From positions 1 to 59,538 of the forward strand of contig WVSO01000015.1 of NCBI GenBank assembly GCA_015689745.1: a stretch of 59,538 bases of DNA, read 5' to 3'. The notes beneath the pieces are model-generated. The model saw only the letters and a program-made list of their open reading frames with translations, did no database searches and was not told where the DNA came from. The position numbers and the translations under genes are program-made. This DNA is from Rhodobacterales bacterium HKCCSP123 (lineage in GTDB: Bacteria > Pseudomonadota > Alphaproteobacteria > Rhodobacterales > Rhodobacteraceae). Below are positions 35,412 through 47,368 of the stretch, piece after piece (position 1 is the stretch's first letter; each line of letters starts with the position of its first letter).

Positions 35412-36418
35412 TCACGGCTTCGCGCGCCGCTCCCGCGGCTGGGGCCGCGTCGGGATCTCCTTCAATAGGCCGCCCACCCCCATCGCGGCGATATCCGCCG
35501 CCGTCACCTCCACGCCACAGGCCACCCGCTCCAGCACCCAGTCCGCCCCGTTCAGGGCGGGAGAGCGCGCGCAGCCGGGCAGGCCGATCACCGGCCGCCC
35601 GCCCTGCCGGCCCAGTACCAGCAGGTTGCCCGGATCGACCGGCATCCCGAAGCGGATCACCTCGCCGCCCGCCGCGCGCAGTCCGGCGGGGACGACATCT
35701 CCGATGTCGGAGGTGGCCGAGCCCGTCAGGATCAGGACCATGCCCGCCCCGCTTTCTCCGATCGCCGCCGCCACGGCATCGGCGCGGTGCGCGACCACGC
35801 GCGTCGCTCCGCTGCCGATGCCCAGCCGCTCCACCCGCTCCCAGACCGCCCGCAGCGCGCGGGCCTCGGCCTTCGCCGCTCCCGGCGCGGTCTCGGTGAC
35901 GACCAGGTCGGCATCGCCGATCACCGGCGCCATGCGCCGCATCGCCCCGGCGCCCTCGGCGCAGGCCGCCCCGAGCGCCGCCTCGGGCACCGCGTAGGCA
36001 ATGATCTTGACGGTGCCGACCATCGTTCCCTCGGTCACGCGCTGCCATTCGGGCACCGTCGCCAGCGTGATCATCGGATCGACCGCGTTCAGCCGCGCGA
36101 TGGCCAAGGGATCAAGCGCCACGACGCCCGGCCCCGTCGCGCGGATGTTCACCCGGCCGGTGAAGGGCGCCTCCAGCCTCAGCCCCGCTGCCCCCGGTTC
36201 GGGCACCAGCGCGTTGGCAAGCCGCAGGGCGGCCGCGTCCTCGCCCACGTCGCCGGGCTCCAGCCGCGCGACGATCACCTCGGCCAGGCCCGCCGCCGCC
36301 AGGGCCGCCACGTCTCCGGCCCGCAGCACATGCCCTTTCTTCAGCCTGCCTCCCGGCAGGGCGACCGCGTGGGCCAGAACCGCCCCCTCGGCCGCGTCCA
36401 GCGGAACCGGTCCGAACC

Positions 36419-36422
<4 letters not shown>
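35412..36422 (-). CDS. Molybdopterin-binding protein (MoeA/MoaB-fold)
   Basis: The 336-residue protein has a MoCF/MoaB-like molybdopterin-binding domain at roughly residues 175-330: VVAHRADAVAAAIGESGAG, LILTGSATSDIGDVVPAGLR, GGEVIRFGMPVDPGNLLVLG, and VIGLPGCARSPALNGADWVL. The first half has LPGGRLKKGHVLRAGDVAAL, like the N-terminal part of such accessory proteins. It is presumed to insert or supply cofactor for the Mo enzyme. Its ATG is within the XdhC stop (four-base overlap). Confidence 0.84.
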
Positions 36423-37390
<968 letters not shown>

Positions 37391-37442
37391 GCCCCATCCT
37401 CCCGATACTCAGTCTACAGCGCAAAACTCGCAGGTTTCCATA

Positions 37443-37568
37443 CTTCTCCGTTTCACAAATATCCCGGGGGAATCCCGAAGGGATGGGGGCAGAGCCCCCC
37501 CGCGCCGAAGGCGCCAAAAAAGACTCACGGAGCGAAGCGACCAAAAGGAAACGCGCCGCAGGCGCTCC
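37443..37568. repeat. Large dispersed repeat, copy B
   Basis: About 126 bases, same order of elements as copy A (6192-6319): CTTCTCCGTTTC, then TCCC-GAA-GGGA (outer pair A-T where copy A has G-C), GGGGGC-AGA-GCCCCC, GCGCC-GAA-GGCGC, GACTCACGGAGCGAAGCGAC and GCGCC-GCA-GGCGC where copy A has GCGGC-GCAC-GCCGC. The paired changes keep the stems. Its right end lies six bases from the stop of the VWA gene (minus strand), the same distance as copy A from anmK. Confidence 0.7.
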
Positions 37569-37574
37569 GCTGGA

Positions 37575-38837
37575 TCACCCCGCGCGCAGCATCCGCATCA
37601 GCCGTGCCTTCTCGCCCGCGTCATCGGGCCGCGAGAGCGCCTCGGCCAGCCCTTCGAGGGCGGCGATGTTGTGACCGGCGCGGAACGTGTCGACATGGGG
37701 CAGCATGGCGCGGATGCCCGCGGCCTTCGGCGCGAAACCCTCCCACCTCAGAAGCGGGTTCACCCAGATCACCCGCCGCGCCGAAAGGTTCAGACGCTCC
37801 ATCGCGGCCTCCAGCCGCTCCGGCTCGTCCCGGTCGAGCCCGTCGGTGATCAGAAGCACCACGGCCCCCTGCCCCAGCACCCGCCGCGACCAGTCGCGGT
37901 TGAACGCCTCGAGGCAGGCACCGATCCGCGTGCCGCCCTCCCAGTCCTGCGCCTCGGCGCCTGCCGCCTTCAGCGCCGCATCGACATCGCGCTGTGCGAG
38001 GTGACGGGTGATGTTGGTCAGACGCGTGCCGAAGGTGAAGGCATGCACGGCCGCCCAGCCCGCCCCCTTCTCGTTGGCGACCGCATGCAGGAAATGCAGC
38101 ACCGCGCGGCTGTAGGAGGACATCGACCCCGAGATGTCGCAGAGCGCCACCAGCGCGGGCCAGCGGGTGCGCCGGTGCTTGCGGGCGACCTCGGCGATCT
38201 CGCCGCCGCGCTTCATCGACAGCCGCATCGTGCGCCGCCAGTCGGGCCGCGCGCCCCGGCTGTCGGGCGCGGTCCGGCGACTTTTAAGGGGCGGCACGGC
38301 CAGGGTCAGCCGGGCGATGATGCGGCGCGCCTCGGCCATCTCGGCCACCGACATCTGTTCGAAATCCAGCGTCTTCAGACGCTCTTCCCGGCTCATGGTC
38401 AGGCTGGCGTCGATCTCGATCTCGCTGCCCTCGTCCTCCGCGCCGGAAAGGTCGGGCAGGTCGCGGGCGACCCCGTGCAACAACGCCTCGGCCGCCCGTT
38501 TCTCGGCGGCGCGGGCCTGTCGTTCCTCGGCGACGCCCCGCACCGCGGGTGTCAGCAGTGACATCATGTGTTCGAGGTATTGCGGGTCGCGCCAGTAGAG
38601 CCGGAAGACCTGGTCGAACACGACCCGATGCTCGGGCCGCGACACGAAACAGGCCATGAGCGCGTGGTGGAAATCGGCCCTGTCGGTGAAGCCCGCCGCC
38701 TCGACCGCGCGGATCGCATCGGCCACGCGGCCCGGTCCCGCAGGCAAGCCCGCCACCCGCAGGGCGCGGGCGAAATGGGTGATGTTCGTCACCAGCTGCG
38801 GACGGTCCGGCAGCGTGAGGGGGGCATAGTCGACCAT
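37575..38837 (-). CDS. VWA domain-containing protein (CoxE-like)
   Basis: A 420-residue cytoplasmic protein with a von Willebrand A domain. The MIDAS sequence is LCDISGSMSSYSRAVLHFL near residue 233 (DxSxS), with later metal-site parts GGTRIGACLEAFN and VLLITDGLDRDEPERL. CoxE-type proteins work with a MoxR-type AAA ATPase to mature the Mo centre of CODH-family enzymes, and the cognate AAA gene lies upstream. The N-terminal region (residues 1-130) is helical with no known motif. The 3' end touches repeat copy B. Confidence 0.87.
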   Translation of the reverse strand: MVDYAPLTLPDRPQLVTNITHFARALRVAGLPAGPGRVADAIRAVEAAGFTDRADFHHALMACFVSRPEHRVVFDQVFRLYWRDPQYLEHMMSLLTPAVRGVAEERQARAAEKRAAEALLHGVARDLPDLSGAEDEGSEIEIDASLTMSREERLKTLDFEQMSVAEMAEARRIIARLTLAVPPLKSRRTAPDSRGARPDWRRTMRLSMKRGGEIAEVARKHRRTRWPALVALCDISGSMSSYSRAVLHFLHAVANEKGAGWAAVHAFTFGTRLTNITRHLAQRDVDAALKAAGAEAQDWEGGTRIGACLEAFNRDWSRRVLGQGAVVLLITDGLDRDEPERLEAAMERLNLSARRVIWVNPLLRWEGFAPKAAGIRAMLPHVDTFRAGHNIAALEGLAEALSRPDDAGEKARLMRMLRAG

Positions 38838-38905
38838 GCCGCAGGGGAGCGCGGCGCGGCCCTGTCGTCAAGGCCGCGCCGCGCCGCCGCGCCCCGAGCC
38901 ATGGG

Positions 38906-39409
38906 TCAGTAGTTGTACTCGGTGATGATCAGCTGCGCCGGGTTGTTCGACGACCGGTTGTAGCTGCCCGTCCAGACATCGTACTGCCCGGGCATCGGGT
39001 TGAAGAAGACCACGGCCGAGTTGTAGCCGCGATAATCGTCGTTGAAGTGCCAGCTGCCGTCGGGGGCGTTCACCAGCAGGACCGTGTCGACGTTCGAGCG
39101 CGCCTCGAGCGCGAAGGTGAGCCGACCGGTCGGGGACGAGCCATTGTAGAACAGCCGGAAATCGGGCCGCGTCACGACATAGCCCGACCACTGGCCGTTG
39201 GTGCAGGCCGCGAGGCTGACGCGGCCGCCCGCCGTGAGGTTGCGAACATAGGGGTCGGGCAGGAATCCCGCATTCAGCGACGTCGACCCGAACACGGTCG
39301 GGTTGTTCCAGGACGGACAGGCCTGCGCCTGGACCTGGCCGGTGCCACCGGCCACGAAAATAACGGCGGCGACAAGCGCCGCTGCAATGGATTTGACAAG
39401 ACGTGCCAT
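38906..39409 (-). CDS. Small secreted beta-rich protein of unknown function
   Basis: A 167-residue exported protein: signal peptide MARLVKSIAAALVAAVIFVA with cleavage near VQA, then a beta-rich mature domain containing FLPDPYVRNLTAGGRVSLAA, RLTFALEARSNVDTVLLVNA, WHFNDDYRGYNSAVVFFNP and YDVWTGSYNRSSNN. The pattern (DGSWHFNDD, GYNS, GQYDVWTGSY) looks like a pre-peptidase-type beta-sandwich found in secreted proteins of this order. It separates the VWA and AAA genes. It has its own candidate promoter (39447-39475), so may be independent of the cluster. Confidence 0.6.
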   Translation of the reverse strand: MARLVKSIAAALVAAVIFVAGGTGQVQAQACPSWNNPTVFGSTSLNAGFLPDPYVRNLTAGGRVSLAACTNGQWSGYVVTRPDFRLFYNGSSPTGRLTFALEARSNVDTVLLVNAPDGSWHFNDDYRGYNSAVVFFNPMPGQYDVWTGSYNRSSNNPAQLIITEYNY

Positions 39410-39446
39410 CGAGATCTCCCAGCGTCTCAAAATGTTGCGTGGGCCA

Positions 39447-39475
39447 AGTAAGGTCCGAGCCTGCGATCCTGTCAA
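39447..39475 (-). promoter_or_regulatory. Candidate promoter of the secreted beta protein
   Basis: Minus strand: a perfect -35 TTGACA (39475-39470) and CTTACT (39452-39447), 17 bases apart; the transcript start would be about 30 bases before the ATG at 39409. The -35 is exact, the -10 weak. Confidence 0.5.
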
Positions 39476-39518
39476 AGAAAAACGGGCAAACTACGGGTTT
39501 CCCCCGGTTTTGCGGCGG

Positions 39519-40418
39519 TCAGACCGCCTCGGACGCCAGCGCGTCGAGAAGGCGTTTCGCCTCGGAGACCTGCAGCTTCTGGATGTCGTCCTGGTATTTC
39601 AGAATCGCCCCCAGCGTGTCGGCGATGACCTCGGGCGACAGCTCGATCACGTCCAGCGCCAGCAGGCATTTCGCCCAGTCGATGGTCTCGGCCACGCCGG
39701 GCCGCTTGAAGAGGTCCTCGCCCCGCAAACGCTGGACGAACCCCACGACCGCGCGGCTGAGCGCCTCCGAGGCCTCGGGCACGCGTGCCTTCAGGATCGC
39801 CAGTTCCCGCTCGAGGTCGGGATAGTCGACCCAGTGATAGAGGCAGCGCCGCTTGAGCGCGTCATGCACCTCGCGCGTGCGGTTCGAGGTCAGGATGACG
39901 ATGGGCGGCTCGGGCGCCGCGATGGTGCCGAGCTCGGGGATCGTCACCTGGTAATCGCTCAGCGCCTCGAGCAGGAAGGCCTCGAAGGGTTCGTCGGTGC
40001 GGTCGATCTCGTCGATCAGCAGCACGGGCGCACCCGCGGGATCGGGGCGCATCGCCTGCAGGAGGGGCCGCTCGATCAGGTAATCGGCCGAGAAGAGCTC
40101 GTCGCGCAGCACGTCCCTGTCGGCCGATCCCTCGGCCTCGGCTGCCCGGATCGCGATCATCTGTGCGGCGAAGTTCCACTCGTAGACCGCGCTTGCCGCG
40201 TCGAGCCCCTCGTAGCATTGCAGCCGGATCAGCCGCCGCCCCTCGGCCGCGGCGATGGCCTTGGCGATCTCGGTCTTGCCGGTGCCCGCCTCGCCCTCCA
40301 GGAACAGCGGACGCCCCAGCCGCAGCGACAGGAAGACCACCGTCGCCAGCGCCCGGCCGCAGACATAGCCCTGCCGGCCCAGCGCCGCCTGCACCGCGTC
40401 GATCGTCTCTGCCGCCAT
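39519..40418 (-). CDS. MoxR-family AAA ATPase (CoxD-like)
   Basis: A 299-residue AAA+ ATPase. Walker A is EGEAGTGKTEIAKAIA near residues 40-55, Walker B VLLIDEIDRTDEPFEAFLLE near 130, and the sensor IVILTSNRTREVHDALKRRC follows. It pairs with the downstream VWA protein to remodel or mature the Mo enzyme, as reported for CoxD/CoxE. I start at MAAETIDAVQAAL, the upstream codons being low-complexity. It heads the nine-gene cluster, divergent from the gene at 40622 across about 203 bases in which the promoters of both should lie. Confidence 0.9.
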   Translation of the reverse strand: MAAETIDAVQAALGRQGYVCGRALATVVFLSLRLGRPLFLEGEAGTGKTEIAKAIAAAEGRRLIRLQCYEGLDAASAVYEWNFAAQMIAIRAAEAEGSADRDVLRDELFSADYLIERPLLQAMRPDPAGAPVLLIDEIDRTDEPFEAFLLEALSDYQVTIPELGTIAAPEPPIVILTSNRTREVHDALKRRCLYHWVDYPDLERELAILKARVPEASEALSRAVVGFVQRLRGEDLFKRPGVAETIDWAKCLLALDVIELSPEVIADTLGAILKYQDDIQKLQVSEAKRLLDALASEAV

Positions 40419-40621
40419 GCCCCTGCCTTCCCCTCTCGTTGCGGTCACCATCAATCCCTCCGGCACCGGAAGCGTCAATCCCCGGGCGGGAAGACCGTCA
40501 CCAAACCGTTTACGATTTGGCTACCAATCCCCCTTGAATCGCCAGCCCGATTGCGCAGCTTTGCCACAATGCACCGGCATCTTCGGCGACAAGAAAACGG
40601 CCGGAACCGAGAGCAGACCCG

Positions 40622-41566
40622 ATGACACCCCCTTCCGCAGACGCACCCCTCATGCCCGGGACAGGGGCTTGCGGCCTCAGCCAGGCAGACTGGCTGGCCC
40701 GTCTGGCCCGTATCGGGCAGGGTCACGGGTTCTTCGAGCGCCTGGGCGCCGAGCAGATGGCCCTTTTCGTGCAGGAGGGCGACACGCTGGTGGTCAGTTT
40801 CGACCGCGCCGCGCGTGTCTTCTCCGAGGAGGCCGACGGGCTGCCGCCGGGTTTCGAGGCGGTGCGGAAACGCGAGTGGTCGCTCCTGTCGATCCTGTCG
40901 CTGGGCGATCGCTGGTTCCGGTCCGCCGATCTCGCCGACTTCTTCGACCGTCTTTCCGACGACGGATTCTTCGGCAGTTTCGAAAAGGTCATCTTCCTCG
41001 GCTTCGGCCCCGCCAACGGCCATGCCGCCTGCGCATATTCATCCGCCGCGCCCGGCGCCTCGGTGCTGGCAAGCGCCCCCGCCGCGACGCTCGATCCCGA
41101 GCGCGCGGGCTTCGAACGCCGCTTCCTCGCCGATCGCAGGCAGGATTTCGGCCGGTATGGCGACGCCCCCGCGCTGCTGTCCGCCGCGGGCGACGCGGTG
41201 ATCCTCTACGATCCGGCCGATCCCGTGTCGGGCGCCCATGCCGCGCAGTTCCGCGGCGCGGCCGTGACACTGGCGCCCCTGCGCTTCACCGGCGCCGCCC
41301 CGCATGGCCTGATCAAGGCCGGCGGCCTTCTCTTCCCCTTCCTGCGCACGCTGGCCAAGGGCAGGTTGACCCGTGCCCGCGTGGCCGAAATGGTGCGCCC
41401 GGTGCGCAGGGCAGACGCCGCGTATCTCTGGCGTCTCGCCCGCATCGCGCAATCCCAGGGCCAGTTCGACCGCGCGCGCCGCGTGGCCGACTACGCGGCC
41501 GATGTCACCGGCGAGGATCGTTTCGCGGACCTGGCCGACCGGCTTTCGGGCGTCTCCGTGTCATAG
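40622..41566 (+). CDS. Conserved hypothetical, possible alpha/beta fold
   Basis: I do not recognise a function. The 314-residue soluble protein has [20 protein letters not shown] near the start, [20 protein letters not shown] and [20 protein letters not shown] in the middle, and a hydrophobic strand-turn-helix pattern that resembles an alpha/beta-hydrolase core without an evident catalytic serine. Relatives in Rhodobacteraceae are, to my recollection, often labelled phosphoadenosine phosphosulfate reductase, but none of the CysH motifs is present, so I would not use that name. It is convergent with ureG and overlaps it by six bases. Confidence 0.6.
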   Translation: MTPPSADAPLMPGTGACGLSQADWLARLARIGQGHGFFERLGAEQMALFVQEGDTLVVSFDRAARVFSEEADGLPPGFEAVRKREWSLLSILSLGDRWFRSADLADFFDRLSDDGFFGSFEKVIFLGFGPANGHAACAYSSAAPGASVLASAPAATLDPERAGFERRFLADRRQDFGRYGDAPALLSAAGDAVILYDPADPVSGAHAAQFRGAAVTLAPLRFTGAAPHGLIKAGGLLFPFLRTLAKGRLTRARVAEMVRPVRRADAAYLWRLARIAQSQGQFDRARRVADYAADVTGEDRFADLADRLSGVSVS

Positions 41567-42172
41567 CCCACCCGCCCGTTTCAGGAAGGCCACCACCTCC
41601 GCCACTCCGCGCCCGCTGCGCAGGCTTGCCATGACGAAGGGACGTCCCTGCCGGGCAGCGGTGGCATCCGCCTCCAGCTGCACCGCATCCACGCCGACAT
41701 GGGGCGCAAGATCGACCTTGTTCACGATCAGGAAATCCGAACGCGTGACGCCCGGCCCCTTCTTGCGCGGAATGTCCTGCCCCGCCGCGGTGTCGATCAC
41801 GTAGAGCGTGATGTCGGCCAGCTCCGGCGAGAAGGTCGCGGCGAGGTTGTCACCGCCCGATTCGATGAAGATGACGTCGAGGTCCGGGATGCGCGCCCGG
41901 AACTCCGCCACCGCGGCCAGGTTGATCGAGGCATCCTCCCGGATCGCGGTATGGGGACAGCCCCCCGTTTCGACGCCGCGGATGCGGTCGGCCGGAAGCA
42001 CCTGCGCCCGCAGCAGGAACTCGGCATCCTCGGCGGTGTAGATGTCGTTCGTGATGACCGCGACGGAGTACTCCTGCGCCATCGCGCGGCAGAGCTTCTC
42101 GGTCAGCGTCGTCTTGCCCGCGCCCACCGGCCCGCCGATCCCCACCCGCAGGGGTCCGTTCCGACTGCCCAT
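41561..42172 (-). CDS. ureG: Urease accessory GTPase UreG
   Basis: A 203-residue SIMIBI-class GTPase that powers nickel delivery to urease. The P-loop is [19 protein letters not shown] near residues 9-27, switch-region [13 protein letters not shown], metal motif [16 protein letters not shown] with the CPH cysteine-histidine, [15 protein letters not shown] and the base-binding [12 protein letters not shown]. The start at 42172 has GGAGGTGA eight bases upstream, a near-perfect ribosome-binding site. Last gene of the ureC part of the cluster. Full length. Confidence 0.96.
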   Translation of the reverse strand: MGSRNGPLRVGIGGPVGAGKTTLTEKLCRAMAQEYSVAVITNDIYTAEDAEFLLRAQVLPADRIRGVETGGCPHTAIREDASINLAAVAEFRARIPDLDVIFIESGGDNLAATFSPELADITLYVIDTAAGQDIPRKKGPGVTRSDFLIVNKVDLAPHVGVDAVQLEADATAARQGRPFVMASLRSGRGVAEVVAFLKRAGGL

Positions 42173-42309
42173 CCTGTCACCTCCTTCGCATTTCGTCATG
42201 GTTGACGGCCCATCGCCGCGCCCCTGCTTCATCCTGGCGACTGCACCTGCGGCGCGGTCGCGGCACGCGACAGGGGCAGAGCCCCCGATATCCCGCCCCC
42301 GCCACCGGC

Positions 42310-42948
42310 TCAGGTCCTGAAGATCCGCACCTCCAGCCCCTCATGCTCCATCGCCGCCAGGTCCACCCCGAAGACCGCCGTCCCGATCTCCGCGAGGCCC
42401 GCCGCGCAGACCTCCGCGGCCACCGCCTCGATGACCCGATGCAAGGCGGCCAGCACTCTTTGCCCCTCGGCCTGGCCAAGTGGGACGAAGCGTACCGCCG
42501 CCGAGACCAGGACCCCGGCAAACGCCTGCAGGTACAGCGCCGCGACCGTCTCGTCGGACAGCTCCAGCCCCCGCGTGGCCAGCCCCAGCACCACCGGGTA
42601 GGGACGCGCCAGCCCGTCGCCCACACCGAGCCCCGCCAGCGTCTCCGACAGCGCGCGGCCCTGCGCCTCGGTCTCCTCCAGCCGCTCGCGCGAGCCCGCC
42701 AGGGCGCGGGCGAAATCGGTCAGCGCGTCGATGTCTTCCACCCCCCGCCGTGCGGCCAGCATCAGGATCGCATCCGTGCGCCCCGCCCCCGCCGACAGGA
42801 CCGCCGCCACCCAATCGCCCAGCCCGGCCGCATCCCGCACCCGGCCCGCGGCGATCTCGGCCTCGAGCCCGTGGGAATAGGCATAGGAGGACACCGGGAA
42901 ACCCGGCGACAGCCATTGCGACAGTTTCAGGAGGTCCGCCTCGCCCAT
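42310..42948 (-). CDS. ureF: Urease accessory protein UreF
   Basis: The 212-residue helical UreF binds UreG/UreD and gates GTP hydrolysis. The hallmark segments are [20 protein letters not shown] at the N-terminus and [41 protein letters not shown] choose the ATG at 42948 (MGEADLLK), which directly follows the ureE stop (four bases); a longer start at 42975 would overlap ureE by 23 bases. The gap of 137 bases to ureG is unusually wide. Confidence 0.93.
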   Translation of the reverse strand: MGEADLLKLSQWLSPGFPVSSYAYSHGLEAEIAAGRVRDAAGLGDWVAAVLSAGAGRTDAILMLAARRGVEDIDALTDFARALAGSRERLEETEAQGRALSETLAGLGVGDGLARPYPVVLGLATRGLELSDETVAALYLQAFAGVLVSAAVRFVPLGQAEGQRVLAALHRVIEAVAAEVCAAGLAEIGTAVFGVDLAAMEHEGLEVRIFRT

Positions 42949-42952
42949 CGTC

Positions 42953-43447
42953 CTAATGCGCGTGCGTGTGGCCATGTGAATGACCGTGCCCGCCGCCATG
43001 GTCGTGACCGTGGGTGCGCCCGTGACCGTAGGCCCCGCCTTCTGGCGTGAAGGGCGCGGTGACCGGCTCCGTTGCGGCGCCGAGCCGGGTCAGCATGTCG
43101 GCAAGCACGTGATCGTCGCGGATCAGCAGGTGGTCGCCCGCGATCTGGCAGGGCGTGTGACGGTTGCCGATATGCCAGGCGAGCCGCGTCAGGTCGCCCG
43201 TCACCCGCAGAAGCGGCTCGGGCGCGGCGGCGATCTCGATCATCCGGCCATCCGCTGTCTCGAGCGCGTCGCCCGCGTCGAGCGAGACCGTCTCGGGCAG
43301 ATCGACCAGAACCGTCCCGCCCGAGGCGAGGGGCAGCCGCTTGCGCCGCAGGAACCGCCCCTCGTAATCCAGCACCAGCCGGTCCGCGGCCGGTCCCTGC
43401 CAGTGCCCCGCGCGGTGATGCCGCCCCGCCGTGATGTCGTCGGTCAT
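42953..43447 (-). CDS. ureE: Urease accessory protein UreE, His-rich tail
   Basis: The 164-residue nickel metallochaperone has a conserved two-domain body (LVDLPETVSLDAGDALE; LAWHIGNRHTPCQIAGDHLL and IRDDHVL with the conserved metal-binding His) and a C-terminal tail in which 10 of the last 24 residues are His (pattern GHGHSHGHTHAH), giving strong nickel storage. It delivers Ni(II) to the UreG/F/D complex. Its stop is four bases before the chosen ureF start. Confidence 0.95.
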   Translation of the reverse strand: MTDDITAGRHHRAGHWQGPAADRLVLDYEGRFLRRKRLPLASGGTVLVDLPETVSLDAGDALETADGRMIEIAAAPEPLLRVTGDLTRLAWHIGNRHTPCQIAGDHLLIRDDHVLADMLTRLGAATEPVTAPFTPEGGAYGHGRTHGHDHGGGHGHSHGHTHAH

Positions 43448-43459
43448 GGCCCTTGGTCC

Positions 43460-43681
43460 TCAGCCGGAAAACAGGTCGCGGAACACGATACGGGGGATGT
43501 CGGCATGCGCAATGCCCATCTGGTCCAGCGCCGCCTCTGGCAGGGCATCGAGCCGGGCGGCGAAGGCAAGCCTCCGCCCGCGCAGGTCGCCCCGCCCGAG
43601 GAACTGGCCCGTTTCGCAGCACCAGGCGTCGAAATGCGCGCCGAGGCGCGGCGAATGGTTCTGGTTGGCCGGTGTCATCAT
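43460..43681 (-). CDS. Small DUF1127-like protein in the urease cluster
   Basis: A 73-residue small protein. The C-terminal part LDALPEAALDQMGIAHADIPR with IVFRDLF resembles the DUF1127 (YjiS-like) motif. It is 12 bases upstream of the ureE start, within the urease cluster. Some DUF1127 proteins take part in stress or metabolite responses, but I have no evidence for a urease role. The start has two candidate methionines in a row. Confidence 0.55.
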   Translation of the reverse strand: MMTPANQNHSPRLGAHFDAWCCETGQFLGRGDLRGRRLAFAARLDALPEAALDQMGIAHADIPRIVFRDLFSG

Positions 43682-43801
43682 CGCGGGGCCCCCTGTCTGT
43701 CACTGCCCGGTTTGGGTCCCCCCTCGGGACAGACCGTGCCACGACGCGGCCGTCATCCATAGCGCCGCCTCGCGGACATCCTGCCGGGACGGCCGCAATG
43801 C

Positions 43802-44497
43802 CTATTTCGAGGGCACGCCCGCCGTCCCGCCGGGCGGCGTGGGAAGCGGCGGGGGCGCGGTGCCGGGCGCGGACGCGCCTCCCGCCATCGGCGCCATCAT
43901 CGAGATCGAAACCGGCATGAGGGGCACGGGCACGCTGCCATCGTCGGAAAAGCCCAGGTAGATGGTCACCCCCAGTTCGCCGAGGTGCATCATGCCATCG
44001 CGATAGACCGTGCCGTCCATCTCGATCCGGGTCACGTCCACCGGAAACCCGGTGTAGGTGCATCCGCCGATGGTGACGGGCGCTCCGCTGCCAACGGTCA
44101 CGTTGATCGTGTAGCGCGACTGTCCGCCGTCGGCGAAGACCGAGGTCTCGATCCCGTCGAAGCGAACGCCCGGGGCGGGAAACGGCACCGGGTCGGGGGT
44201 GCCGACATAGGTCACGGTCTCGCGGTCGGCGGCGGGCGCGCGCCCGTTCTCCAGCGCCCAGCTTTCCAGCACGAGGCCCATGGGCAGGGTGATGTAGCCA
44301 TAGACCGGCCCGCCATCGAACGGGTACTCCGTCTCGGCGATGCGCCCGTCCGACAGGACGTGTGTCATCACGGTGCGGTCGGGAAACTCGATCCAGACAC
44401 CATCCCGCGCAAGGCCCTGCGGGCAGGTTTGCGCCAGGGAAAGCCCCGGCAGGATCGCCAGCCAGAGCGCCCCCGCACCGATCCGGACCCGTTGCAT
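43802..44497 (-). CDS. Secreted hypothetical protein between ureC and ureE
   Basis: A 231-residue protein exported by a signal peptide (MQRVRIGAGALWLAILPGLS then LAQ). The mature domain is beta-rich with TCPQGLARDGVWIEFPDRTV, EYPFDGGPVYGYITLPMGLV, VTIGGCTYTGFPVDVTRIE and a proline/glycine-rich tail (TAPPPLPTPPGGTAG). I recognise no family. It lies 29 bases after ureC, so it is probably co-transcribed with urease. The frame extends upstream into ureC but the signal peptide fixes the start at 44497. Confidence 0.6.
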   Translation of the reverse strand: MQRVRIGAGALWLAILPGLSLAQTCPQGLARDGVWIEFPDRTVMTHVLSDGRIAETEYPFDGGPVYGYITLPMGLVLESWALENGRAPAADRETVTYVGTPDPVPFPAPGVRFDGIETSVFADGGQSRYTINVTVGSGAPVTIGGCTYTGFPVDVTRIEMDGTVYRDGMMHLGELGVTIYLGFSDDGSVPVPLMPVSISMMAPMAGGASAPGTAPPPLPTPPGGTAGVPSK

Positions 44498-44526
44498 GGC
44501 AGCCTCCCCCTTTGGCGATTGTTCCT

Positions 44527-46287
<1,761 letters not shown>

Positions 46288-46528
46288 GGGTCTTCCTTGG
46301 TTCGGGCGGGTCGTGCTGGCCAGAGCCTAGGACGCGCCCGGCAGCGAGGCCAAGGACAAAGACACGCGCCATGCCTCCTCGCCGCACAACTGCCGACAGT
46401 TTGGGCAATTGCCTGCGCGAGGACCGGTGCCGCGTCCCGAAAATCATCCCCGCGATCCCGGAAAACCTGCTACGCCTGTGGCAGGCGACGGCCGGAAAAC
46501 AAGGCCGCGCGATGGAACGGAGAACGTC
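46288..46528. other. Divergent spacer between ureC and the diheme cytochrome gene
   Basis: This 241-base spacer separates the divergent starts of ureC (minus) and the cytochrome c gene (plus) and should hold both promoters. AAGGAAG lies before ureC. A short minus-strand ORF beginning near 46370 with a good ribosome-binding site (GGAGGC) runs out of frame into ureC and is not convincing as a gene. No clear -35/-10 pair was found. Confidence 0.4.
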
Positions 46529-47368
46529 ATGAAGAGATCACTCATCGCCGCGGTCGCGGCACTCTGCACGGTGTCGACCGCGCAGGCCGAGCCCAGTGTC
46601 GAGCGCGGCGAATACCTCGTCCGGGGGATCGCGGGCTGCGGCAATTGCCACACGCCCATGGGCCCGGAGGGTCCCGTGATGGAGATGGAACTGGCCGGTC
46701 GTGTCGTTGAAGACATCGAGCCCTTCCGGGCCGTCGCGCCGAACCTGACCTCGGCAGGGCGCATCGCGGACTGGTCGGACGCCGAGCTTGCCCGGGCGAT
46801 TCGCGAAGGCATTCGCCCCGACGGGTCGCTGATCGGGCCGCCGATGCCATTCGCCATGTACCGCGGGCTGGGCGACGAAGACCTCATGTCGATGGTGATG
46901 TTCCTGCGCACCCTGCCCGCGGTCGAGAACGATCCCGGGGTGTCCGAGTACCGCATTCCCCTGCCCCCGGCCTATGGCCCGCCGATCGAGTCGGTCGCGG
47001 CCCCGGCACGGGGCGTGACGGTCGAGTACGGCGCCTACCTCGCGGGGCCGGTCGCGCATTGCATGGAATGCCACACGCCGATGGGGCCGCAGGGCCCGAT
47101 GCTCGAGACCGACCTCGGGCGCGGCGGCTTCGAGTTCCACGGCCCCTGGGGCGTGTCGATCGCGCCGAACCTCACCAGCCACGAGGATGGGCTGGCAGGC
47201 TACAGCGATGCCGAGATCGCGGCGATGATCACCCAGGGCGTGCGGCCCGACGGCTCGCCGATGCTGCCGCCGATGCCCTACGGATACCTCGCGCAGATGA
47301 CCGAGGAAGATCTCGCCGCGATCATCCTCTACCTGCGCAGCCTGCCCGCCCTGCCCGACGCGGGCTGA
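46529..47368 (+). CDS. Periplasmic diheme cytochrome c
   Basis: A 279-residue protein with a signal peptide (MKRSLIAAVAALCTVSTAQA) and two cytochrome c domains. Heme motifs are CGNCH at residues 37-41 and CMECH at 178-182; probable axial Met ligands are Met106 (GPPMPF) and Met245 or Met249 (PMLPPMPYGY). Each domain has the same TPMGPEGPVM / TPMGPQGPML sequence after the heme, so the gene arose by duplication. It resembles cytochrome subunits of alcohol or gluconate dehydrogenases. It is transcribed away from ureC, opposite to the urease genes. Confidence 0.9.
   Translation: MKRSLIAAVAALCTVSTAQAEPSVERGEYLVRGIAGCGNCHTPMGPEGPVMEMELAGRVVEDIEPFRAVAPNLTSAGRIADWSDAELARAIREGIRPDGSLIGPPMPFAMYRGLGDEDLMSMVMFLRTLPAVENDPGVSEYRIPLPPAYGPPIESVAAPARGVTVEYGAYLAGPVAHCMECHTPMGPQGPMLETDLGRGGFEFHGPWGVSIAPNLTSHEDGLAGYSDAEIAAMITQGVRPDGSPMLPPMPYGYLAQMTEEDLAAIILYLRSLPALPDAG

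Noticed and set aside
42273-42285. GGGGCAGAGCCCC in the ureF-ureG spacer as a fourth copy of the large repeat
   Set aside because: Only this hairpin is shared; the flanking elements are absent or in the wrong order, so it may be chance in GC-rich DNA.
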